DNA of 64,000 nt from NCBI GenBank assembly GCA_021432635.1, contig MU270045.1, positions 274,867 to 338,866 on the forward strand, in the 5' to 3' direction. The notes under the pieces were generated by a model. It searched no databases. It worked only from the letters and a program-made list of their open reading frames with translations, and was not told where the DNA came from. Within the stretch, counting starts at the first letter, position 1, and every line of letters begins with the position of its first letter. The position numbers and the translations under genes were made by a program. The DNA is from Thozetella sp. PMI_491. Taxonomy: Eukaryota > Ascomycota > Sordariomycetes > Chaetosphaeriales > Chaetosphaeriaceae. Below are positions 44,301 through 54,400 of the stretch, piece by piece.

Positions 44301-46027
44301 AATCTGAAGGAGGCCGGCGTGCATAGAAACGTTCTTTTGGTTAATCCAGTCGTTGAACGCAGGAGTCCGGGGCAGCCAATTGCAGGTATTCTCAGCAGCT
44401 GCACTGATCAGATGTTGCCTGAGGTGCATTTCTGTGAAGCGGAAGTATTCGAGCAATTCTACAAACAACAGTGGGCTTAGTATAAGGTCAATGATGCTTT
44501 GACTTGGGGTCCTACCTCGATCAGCCTGACTCAGCTCGGCAGACTTGCCGGTCGGTAACTTCAATTCAGCTGTAGAGCTCCCAGAGAGCCTTGGGGGCAA
44601 AGCTGAGCAAATAGCTAGTATCTCGGCAGACACTTTTCTGTAGTTCGTGTCTGACGCACTCGCGTACCGGCACATGGACCTGTGGTCGGCGTCGAGAGTC
44701 TCGGCCCGTTCCCGCGAATCTCCCAAGCAGGACGACATATCGGGGACAACCTACGGAACCAAAAGGCATTAGCTTGCTTTATCACTGTGAGTGTGTGGGA
44801 AGCAAAACACCTTCGACATTCTAAATTGTCCCAATCGAAGAGGCAAGCTAATCGGAAGGCCCTCCTGGAATGTCTTTACGCGGAAGTTGTGCCTGTGCCA
44901 CAAGGAGGAAAATGCATCCTGGCAACGGTCTAGATCTGAGTTCTTTAACGACAAACTACCGCATCGAGCGTTAGCGATTGTTTTACATGGGTCTGGCAGA
45001 AGATTAAAGGTCAAGTTTGAGGGCGGCCTCCTCATCCTGGGGCAAGACGTCACGCGACAGGTCATACCTTTCCAGCACAAGTGGGTTCGTGTCCATCATG
45101 AGCAAGCTAGCAGCCCTGCGTGCAATCTCCCCTATTCCCGCCGCGGAGCTTCCTCTATGCGGTGTTCCGAGAAATACGATGCCGGCTGTGCTCTGTAGGA
45201 TGTTCTCAAACTCTTCATTGCTAGACGTTGAGCATATTGCAAGCATCTGTGGGCCGGTTAGCTACCATAAACGGTGCACATGGATGCATGTGTTGCAAGC
45301 GACGGGACTACGGTGCATAAAATATACCTCTTTGACCACAATACCACCAAGTGAGTGCGCCACAAATAAGATCGGTCTATCTTGAGGCCGCGAGCGACCG
45401 ATGTCATTGGCAAGATTCTTGCTGTGGATGAATATGCTGTTCTTGTTTGCGGCCCCGGCAAACTGGTGTTTTGCGATAACAGTGTCATAGCCGAACATTA
45501 GTACTCGCGCATCAGGACACCGAAGGGGGAGAAGATCGCGTGGCCAGAAGACATATCGATTCCTATCGGCCAGAGTAGGCTCTTGGCTTTTCTTTCCTCG
45601 GCTGAGTCGTGAGACTATACCCTTCAGCTTCAAGGATGTCTTGCCACTACTTCTAGTAGTAGTTGAGCTGAATGTTGACGCTGTACCCTCTTCAACGGAA
45701 ACTGAGTCGTCTCCACCGCTACCATGGACTTCTAGAGCCCATGTTTTGAAGGGATGGCCCTGGAGACCATGGATGAAGACAATGCTGGGCTGGTAAGCGC
45801 TGAAGCGCGTCGTGGCTCTGGACGTTACGCGCCGCCTCAAGAAAGAAACAAACATACTCTATTACAGGCTCAAGATGCTCTGGCTCATATACGACAGATA
45901 TTCCGGCGTTCGCGACCGCCTCTCGTGGTACGAAGGCTGACACAAGCGGGGGTGTGGTCGAGCCGCGCGTTCTGAAAGTCCTGTTGTCATAACCCGGTGA
46001 GATGGTACCGGGAGCAGTGGGTTCCAT
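41319..46027 (-). CDS. NLR fusion: SesB alpha/beta-hydrolase + NACHT NTPase + Rua1-type C-terminal zinc domain
   Basis: Seven exons (46027-45858, 45799-45328, 45246-45068, 44955-44811, 44750-44516, 44458-42018, 41948-41319) total 4272 nt, 1423 residues. All introns have GT/AG ends and consistent phase, including a 57-nt in-frame one with a TACTAAG branch site. Domains: SesB-type serine esterase with VFIHGLQG (64-71), nucleophile S206 in AHSLGG and FLGTPHRGS, then LSLKNSDL and VKTFQEGLPI; NACHT with P-loop GKVGSGKST (455-463) and Walker B IILIDALDE (563-571); FLWVILAVEG and the HETVAQFF winged-helix region. Instead of repeats, a Ser/Pro-rich linker from about 880 leads to a Rua1-type domain (about 1115-1220): GWCGICKPGRWF (C1135, C1138), SFTHGI-like CFTHGI, CDNC (C1189, C1192), GSTWFRHAYK then CHNH. 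The long open exon covers the junction, so no gene boundary is needed. Role in non-self recognition is inferred from SesB-NLR family knowledge. Confidence 0.85.
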
Positions 46028-47495
46028 ATCTCATTGGTTTGTAAGGCTAGCATTAGAATATGTCGTTGTCTTGGCGGCTTTCTTACGGGGCAATTGAATG
46101 TCGTGGGCGCTCCTCGCGACTTCGTGGCCGCAAGGCGGGGTCGACGGACTGAGCGGGCTCAGCCGGTCGGCTGCAGCCCAGGCTGGCAACTGATTGGCTT
46201 AACATGTAATCATGATCCTCTCCTACAATAAACTCTCGTAAGAACACAGGAGCGGCGTTGGGGCGGGCATTCTTTGATTCTTTGAGGGAGAGTAAACAAG
46301 GGCGAAATTGGTAGGATACTAGCCATCCTATTTTATGTGGCAGAGCTTTCATGCTCTATTATAAGGGTCGGGGTCTACACAGTCCAAAAAGAAGGATCCC
46401 TGTACATTAAATGGGCTGGCGTTAACATGACATTTGGACCTCAAATCTGACTAGATAGATGAGGGTGAATCTCTCGGATTCAGGTCACTCTGAATCCGGG
46501 CGGGTGGAGATGACTTTCTACAACTTCTTATACTCCTTCTCGAGGACAACAATTGCTACGAAGTTTCCGTTTAATATATGGGTAGAATTAGCTGTCCTGG
46601 AGAGCCTTGTCGACCTGGGTTCCTAGCGGTAATAGCAAGGTGCTGACGTGGGTGCGACGAAGAAGATACCTAGATATCGAGTGGAGTTCTCTAATTGGCG
46701 TCAACATCAATGAAATAGTTATGTACAACTTTCTAGTTACAGGCGATCTAACCAAGTTTTATCAGCTAGCTTGAATCACTTTCCCAATTGCGATATTTAG
46801 TCAAGAAAAATGATTTTAAGAGCTCCAATGCTAAAATATCGCCAGTTACCTACTAATCATTTCGGCGTCTGGCGAAATATGAACCGCTCGCGTTATGTAG
46901 GCGGACTGGACTTGAAGTCAATCGGTTAAGCGGGTAGAAACCACCCTAGTGTGTGCCTGAACGAACCTCCGCCTCCGGGATCCTTGGTGCCCGGAGAATA
47001 TTGTGAATAATCGTCTTTCATAGCGCCACGTTTGTCGTTGAGCGAGTCATTTCAGCGTCTCCGCTGATGAGGTAGCCGATTGAGGCGCTGCGGTTCCGAC
47101 CTCAAGTGTCGTCTCATCCAGTGTCCTTTTTACATTTGGCTGAACTCTGATTGGGGTTCCACCTGGGGACATCTCCTGTTTCACCACAAGTCTGAAGCAG
47201 TCCCGTTGCGAGGCGCATCGTGGCGCAATGCCGCATGTGGCCTAACGCGTGTTTCAAGTATCAGACGTGAAAATAAGAATGGCAATCATCGCATCTCCTA
47301 TCTGCTGAAGAGGTGAAAACGTCATTTCATCGAAGACACTTCCAACTATCAACAACCATTCATTTCGATTCAAGTTCCTTTTGGCGATTTAAAATCATCC
47401 GCTCTTTATTAGTGTAATCATTGGGCATTCAGGAGATCTTGTGGGGTCGACAGTCGCTGTAGTTCTTCCTTTACCCCCCCAGTGCAGCTGGAACC
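46028..47495. other. Intergenic region, 1.5 kb
   Basis: Divergent promoter interval between the NLR fusion and the GH72 gene. AT-rich around 46540-46860. The 150 bp before 47496 contain a C-run and CT-rich leader. No coding sequence supported. Confidence 0.45.
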
Positions 47496-49307
47496 ATGGG
47501 CCACCTCAGAGCACTCGCAGGTCTTTTGTTAGCAGCCAGCGGAACAGTCAAAGCAGTTGTTCCTATCACAGCGAAGGTACTTGCCCTATCCTGACGAGCT
47601 CAAATTGAAATAAGGAATCGAATTAACCAATAATCTATTCAGGGTCAATACCTCTTCACTCCAAATGGCACGCAGTTCTTCATTCGAGGCGTGGCTTACC
47701 AACAGGGCGTTGGGGTTGGTGGTCAGGTCGACCCCGGAACACAATCTTTCATCGATCCTTTGGCGGATGCAACAAGCTGCAAGCGCGACATACCGCTCTT
47801 ACAGCAGCTCAACACCAATACAATCCGGGTATATGCGGTAGACCCGACAGCAGATCACTCGGAGTGCATGACGGCGCTAGACGCCGCGGGCATCTATGTT
47901 ATTGCGGACCTCGGCGCACCCGCTGATGGCGATTCCATCAATCGAGACACGCCTGCGTGGAACACAGCATTGTTCGATCGGTACAAGGGCGTCATCGACA
48001 ACCTAGCCACATTCCCCAACACGCTCGGTTTCTTCGCCGGAAACGAAGTCACCAACAACAACACGAACTCAAAGGCATCTGCCTACGTCAAGGCCGCAGT
48101 GCGCGACAGCAAGGCGTACATAACTTCGAAGAATGTTGGCCGCTGGATCGGTGTGGGATATGCAACTAACGATGACGCGGGCACTCGCGACTTGCTGGCT
48201 GACTATTTCAATTGCGGCGACCAGGCAGCAGCTGTGGACTTTTGGGGTTATAATATCTATGAGTGGTGCGGTGAAAGCACATTCGAGACAAGTGGCTACA
48301 AAGAGCGCACCGATGCTTTCCGGAACTTTTCCGTCCCAGCATTCTTCTCTGAATATGGGTGTAACAACCCAGGAGGTGGTGAGGCTCGCATATTCCAGGA
48401 GACGCCCGTGCTCTACAGCAGCCAGATGAACACGGTATGGAGTGGCGGCATCGTATATGAGTTCTTCCAGGAACAGAATGACTTTGGTAAATACTAGCCG
48501 CCTGAACCTGAATATCCTCGTCGCTAACAATACCGATCAGGTCTGGTGTCCGTTTCCGGTGGGCAGGTGTCGCCTCGCAAAGAGTTCACCGTTCTCGCCA
48601 AGCAGCTCGCAACTGTCACGGCCAGCGCGAGCACCAACCAAACGCAGCGAATGAACACCTATACACCCACAAATGTTGCCCGAGACTGCCCCAAGGTCGT
48701 AGCCGGAAACTGGGAGGCGGCGTCGGCGTTGCCTCCTACCCCGAATGCCACTGTCTGCGACTGCATGGTGCAGTCACTCCAGTGCGTCATGTCGACTAGC
48801 GTCAAGGCGGAGAGCATGGGCTCCATTTTTGGAACTGTCTGTGGTCTTGATGCTAAGGCTTGCGACGGCATTGCGTCCAATGCGACCACAGGCACGTACG
48901 GTGCGTTCAGCATGTGCAGCGGCGCACAGCAGCTGAATCATGTGCTTAACCAGTACTACGTGAACCAAGGAAAAAGCAAGTCGGCTTGTGATTTTGGCGG
49001 GCAAGCCCAGCTGCTAAGCTCAGCTCAAAGTCTCAATTCCACGTGCACAGCAGTCCTCCAGCAGACATCTACGAGCGGGACAGGTACTAGCAGCTCTTCT
49101 GGTGGCAGCTCATCCAGTGGCAGCACCAGTGGAGGCTCAGGAGGTAGCACAAACGGGAATGGGGTGGCAAACAGTGGAAACTCGACTGGTTCTACGGCGA
49201 ATTCTGCCGCATCCAGCTTGTTTGACCTCAGGGGAACGGGCAAATATCGGGATATAATGAGTTATATGACAACCTTCGTTATGCTTGGAGTTGCACTTGT
49301 AGTATAG
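47496..49307 (+). CDS. GPI-anchored beta-1,3-glucanosyltransferase, GH72 with X8/CBM43 domain (Gas/Gel family)
   Basis: Three exons (47496-47576, 47643-48486, 48541-49307) give 563 residues. The enzyme cuts and re-ligates beta-1,3-glucan chains to elongate wall glucan. The first exon encodes the signal peptide (MGHLRALAGLLLAASGTVKA). The GH72 barrel has acid/base E162 in FAGNEVTN and nucleophile E264 in FFSEYGCN, close to their positions in yeast Gas proteins. An X8 domain follows (about 365-470), with CDCMVQSLQCV and other paired Cys. Then comes a Ser/Gly-rich O-glycosylated spacer (about 480-530) and a C-terminal hydrophobic segment preceded by small residues, the GPI signal. It acts at the plasma membrane/wall interface. 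Presence of X8 puts it in the GH72+ subgroup. Confidence 0.96.
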
Positions 49308-49907
49308 ATTAGACTAGATTCTAGACACTCCTAGCTATTAAGAAAAAAAATCAGGCCTGCTTTAATACCTAAGAATGGCGACTACTGTGAATTCCTTGGG
49401 GCCTTGACACGCTTCCCATGGCAGTTAGAGGGTTTCTTTTGCGAGGCTTGGGCTTGATTCCGTTCTTTCGATCCAATCCCGAGTTGGAGTCGAACGAGTC
49501 GGTCAGAGAACCCCGTAGTGTCATATATGAAAGAAGAAAGCATCCCGCTAGGCCAGCGATCAGTACTAAGGGTCTCTACTCTCGTGCCTTAGGTAGGAGA
49601 GGTGGAAAAGAGCGGAAATCAACCAGATCAGATGATGACCTACCTCGTAGAAGAACCTTCGCTCTGTACATCAACTTCGTTCGGTGGGCTAGGCATAGTG
49701 GTGGGTGTATAATACGATGCCTTTCAGCCTCGAGGCGCTTGCATTATCTGGTGAGAAGACTTGCAGATGGGAGGGGAGAATGTCTCACTAAAAGGTACCT
49801 ATCCTTCTCAGAGAGATAGCATTTCGTGCTTGTGGGTTCGGCATCTTTATATTATTATGTCCCTCCCCCAACACCTCTGGCTCAACCATGTGCGGCTGCT
49901 GTGGGAT

Positions 49908-49938
49908 TGCGATCAATGCGATACTGCGATGAGTGCGA
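49908..49938. repeat. Short TGCGA array (four copies)
   Basis: TGCGA starts at 49908, 49917, 49925 and 49934, a period of 8-9 bp. Confidence 0.6.
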
Positions 49939-50631
49939 GCCGCGTTGGCGAATTCTCATACTCTTTTGCTTCTCCGATCCTATGCCATCCTAAGACCGAT
50001 GCACTACAATAATCAGGCTCGTTCTTCTGTGCTAGTCAGCGTCGAGAGGCAACCGTCTCCTACACATTGTGGTGTACGACATTGCGTTTGTCGCTATCCT
50101 AGGCCTTCTTACTCCGTCACGGGGTGGCAATTTTGCCACCACTACGTTTTAGGAGGAAGAGAAAAGCAAATAAATCCGTGAGAAGGCTTCTATGGGACGT
50201 GGATGAGAAGAATCCGAGAGAATAGGCAAGGATCCAGCGAGAGATCAGAAGGCTCACCGCTCATTCCTTGGACAAAGTTTAATTCGGTATTGCAGTATGA
50301 GAGCCCTGGTAGCTTGAGTTGATCCTGATTCCTGGATCCGTCACAATGGGCTTGACAGACGCCTTAATTCTGGCGTGAGGGTAAGAGCGTATACTCGCCC
50401 TTAGCCCTTCAGGTGGCTGGCTGTCACGACGTGCAGTGGCGTGCGCAGCAGTTTCACCGCTTTATTTCGCCCATAGTGGTAGCCGCCTCTGTGTTATTTT
50501 TCGTTTCCGACCTCTCGGTGAGGTGAGGTGCCGTGGCTGACCAGAGGTAGCCACTCGCGCATTGCGGTGCACACTAAGCTACGACCCTCGGCACACAGAA
50601 CTTTAGGCACCGTCAATGCAAGGGGCGACAG

Positions 50632-50712
50632 TGCGATATTTTCGGCTGCGAATGCGACAGTGAATGCAGCTATTGCGACGATTGCGATAGTGCGACTGGT
50701 GCGAAACTGCGA
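50632..50712. repeat. TGCGA array (eight copies)
   Basis: TGCGA starts at 50632, 50647, 50653, 50674, 50683, 50691, 50700 and 50708. The last five repeat every 8-9 bp, the same period as the cluster 0.7 kb to the left. Bases between copies vary. Confidence 0.65.
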
Positions 50713-51493
50713 TAAAGCGCAGCGGCATATTGAAAAGCGGTGTGGCAGAGGGCCTAATTGAGCGAGTCGCCACACGGCTCGCGATGGTCTCGTTGGCTCG
50801 ACTCCTGCGGATTCATCCGCTTCCTCCTACCTAACAGCAAGCTATGTGGCAAAGCCTGAGTCATCCTCCAAAAGAAAAACTAAACTTGTAAGCTCAATAT
50901 TTCTTCATTAGGAGATAGATGCGATTACGGCGACAAAACATTATCGCCTGAACTCCGACAAGTTGCATCTTTGTCGTTGAGGCACGAAGACCGGTACGCA
51001 CTCAAGGCATCTGCCCATTTACCTTAGCTAAGGTCCCTTAGGCACCTAGATATTATGGAGGCAGCAGAAAGTGACCGGCCTGGATGTATGATCGCCGGCA
51101 TGAACGGAACTTGCATGGCGTCTAAGAGAAACAGTCCAAAGCTCACTCCCGTACGAAAGCCATTACGCCGTTGGTTAGTATGTCGGGGCTAGACCACAGA
51201 TACGGGCTTGGAAATAGTGTTTAGGACAAAGTAATATGGCAAAGGTACACCAGGCACCTACAATAAAAGCGCACGCAGTAAAACCGGACGCGATATCTTG
51301 ATGACTTTAGCTTGGTAAGCAGCTCTACCGCATGTTCAAGACAAACCTCACCAAGGCTCTCCACTCAAATCACTCTCCTTTCTTTGGAGCCTGGAATTCT
51401 GGCTCCTAGCTACCTTGATCTTATTGCGTATTACTAAATGAAATAATGATAAAAAAACAGGCCGCTAACTTGTGTTGCCCAGGATAGGTAGCT

Positions 51494-54400
51494 TCAACCT
51501 TCCATCTCCACCGCGCGTGTCACTCCTGCGAGCGGCTGGTGATTTTGCCCACCGATCCGACTTCCACACTCCGGGCAGAGCGCTTCTTCCATGGGCATGC
51601 CGCATTCTCCGATGGCAAATGGATGCCCATTTGCACAGTTGTACCAATGTCCTGAATGCGTTCTCAAGCCATCCGGGCCACTGACCATCGCCACCTTGAT
51701 GGACGCCAATTCCTCGGAGCTCAGGCCGGCCAGGATTTTCTTCATCTTTAATATTAAATCTTGGAGATTATCACTGTCTTGCAGCGGGCCACACATGTCC
51801 AGAGCCTGATCGAGAAGTTCTCGAGCAGTATCCTTGTAAGAAGTCGTCCTGGTTGTCCCGGAAGAGGTACTTGTACCGTCGAAGGAATCGCTGCAATTCG
51901 CGATGCGGGCATAGCAGATGATCGCCTGGATAGCGAACCTGGGTAGATTCTGGGCCATTGCTTGTTCGATATATGAGTAACAACTCTTCATGAACACCGG
52001 AGCCAGAATTCCAGGTGCGCCGAAAGGCATCTTGAAGCCCTCCTCGTCTGCAAACGTGTTGCTGCTCAATACGGTGAACTTGTCTCGTATCACGATAGCC
52101 TGGATTCGCAGCTGTATGATACAGGCACCAAGCAGCAGCTGCTCGTTGAAGACGGGTGCATAGGCTTCGAATGGAGCAATCGAGACATCAAGGCGGCTCA
52201 TCCGTTCTTCTAACGATACAGCTTCCTGTCCATACGTGCGAACTGCGTCGAAGAGCTTCTTGACTGGTTGGTTCTGTTTGTCAAACATCTGTTGCAGGGT
52301 CCTGGCTTCCTTCTCAAGCGTCTGGGCGGCTGTGTACCTCTCCCGAAGCTTTTCCTTGAGCAGCTGTCGTTTCGGCAAGTTTGCAAATTGCTCTTCGAGT
52401 TTCCCTGCCATTTCTTCGAGTGCGTCAAGCTTGGCGCGTCCGCTGAGGTGAAACCTCTTCGAAGTCTCGTCCATGACAGCCCTGTTGATAACCCGGTTAT
52501 ACCTTCTGGTAGCGAACTGCCTGATGGGACATTTGCAATCTGGACACGAAGGCACGCCACTAGACATGACTGCCGAGAAATTCTTTAGTCCGTGGAAATT
52601 GCCATACTTGTCAGTGGTATACACCTCGCTCATTCCGACGAGGCCATCCAGGGACTCCGGGGTGAAGAAGTGGCCGCAGCCGAGAACCACAATGGGCGTC
52701 TCATCGAGATCGATGTCGCGGTAGATCTTGAATTCTAGAAGGTCCACCCTAGCTTCATGCTTGTCGGCGTCACAGACTTGGCAGTATCCCTGAGGACAGT
52801 CCTCTCCGCATAAACTGGGGCACTGGTGTCCGCATTTAAGTGACCGTTCGCAACGTTCATCACAAGGCAGACGAGTGCACGGAGCTGCGCAGGGCATATT
52901 GCAAGAGCCCTGGTGCTTGCAAGACCACGCGCATTTTTCAATGCATGGGGCACACGGTTCGCTGCACTTCTGAGCGCATGCTGAATGGGGGCACTTCACC
53001 TGGCAGCGCGCATCGCAGCTACCGCACTTTTCCCCTGGGTGGCATTTCTTGCGGCATGAGTGGTTGCAGGCATCATACTGCCGACCGCACCGCCTGGTAC
53101 AAGGCTTGTGCTCGGTCATCGTGCCTTTGTCGGATTTCGAGCTGCACGTACCGCACGTACCGGGGCAAGCATGGCCGCATGGGAGAATCATTGTGCAGGG
53201 TACGTCGCAGCGGAAGTCGTCGGCGGACACGTCCACGCGACACTCCTCTTCAACGGCGTGGCCACAGCCCGGTACAATCTTGACAACTGTTTGCAGGCAT
53301 GGAATGGCCTTGAGATTCTGCAGCTGGTAGCACTTGATGTCTTTTGCATGGGCACATGGAAGCAGAGCATCCTTGATACCTACCATGCAGGATCCACAGG
53401 CTGCACCGCACAGCTTCGGACAAGCGTGCGAGCAGGTAGACCGAATTCTCTGGCAAGGCTGTGGACAGGAGAATGTATCATGCATGCCTTGGGAGTGGCA
53501 CTTTGCCTGGCAGCGATGTCCACATGCATCCAAGCGACGCTCACACGGTAACGCGCAGCCTCCTTCCGGAGCTTGAATAAGGAAGTCATCAGGTTCCGAG
53601 CATGAGATGATAGTGTCCCGGTGACGTGGGCAGCATAGCTGGAAGGCGGTTCCGACGGCATCCACATCAGCTAGCTGATCGTGGATCTGCGCCCACATCT
53701 CGACATTGAGGTAGGTCTCAGCATTCCCAATCAGGAACATGCCATGCTGCGCGCGGCTAACCAGCACGTTGATGCGATTTTCGGTACGGAGGAAGCCAAC
53801 TTTCTTCTGCTTGTTGGCGCGAACCAAAGAGACAATGACGATTTTAGCCTCCTCTCCCTGGAAGTTGTCCACGGTGGCGAGCCGTATGAATTCACCGAGT
53901 TTCTTCTTCTGCAAAGGTTTGTGAGATTCCTTCACGTCACCTTCCGCGGTCTCTCCTTCGAATCCATCTGCGGCAAGGGCTTCTTTGTCTCGGTCGCTCA
54001 GGGCCACTTCGTAGTCTTTGCTTAAGAGGCCTCGTAACTTTTGCAGCTGTCCGGTGTAAGGAGTCAAGACGGCAATATCTTCTGATTTGTACTCTCCTTG
54101 GCGTACGATGTGGCGCACTAGGGCCTTTGTCATGCACGCCTCCCATTCGTTGCTGTGGGATTTCATGAGGTGCTTGTCATCAGAGTTATCCTCCATGTAG
54201 TCGTGGTCAAGCCAGAAGACATTGTTTCGCATCCCCACCACGTCGGGCAGGCTCTGGACCGTCTCGTGATCTTGAAGGTGTGGGTAGATTCGATGAATAA
54301 GCCTCGAAATCTCCGGGCGCATGCGGCGCTGGATGTTTAGCTGCGCGACAGGGGCTGGGCGCATCCCTTGCTCGCCTATCGCCCGCCGCTCGAACTGGCT

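Larger units (their letters stand above)
49308..51493. other. Intergenic region, 2.2 kb, containing two TGCGA arrays
   Basis: The largest gene-free gap outside the edges. No frame resembles a protein. It contains two clusters of TGCGA words described as repeats here. Both flanking genes end toward it. Confidence 0.5.

Noticed and set aside
42018-44458. Two separate genes, an NLR and a Rua1-like regulator, instead of one fusion
   Set aside because: The exon is open throughout, I see no stop or polyadenylation-like break near 43 kb, and the full model keeps phase from 46027 to 41319. Transcripts could still overturn this.
45004-45067. Stop codon in the SesB part suggesting a pseudogene
   Set aside because: A GTATGA donor at 45067 with acceptor GGTAG at 44956 removes the stop and restores VLESLSLKNSDL, as expected for the family.
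49418-49819. 133-codon open frame after the GH72 gene
   Set aside because: Arg/Ser-rich with no motif, directly in the 3' flank; no introns or neighbouring exons support it.
50494-50775. 93-codon open frame over the TGCGA array
   Set aside because: It is produced by the repeat, which reads as Ala/Ile/Val-rich sequence; no family features or good start context.
51285-51345. tRNA-like GGTAGAGC on the minus strand
   Set aside because: Only a D-arm-like stretch; no B box (GGTTCGAAT) or acceptor-stem pairing follows.
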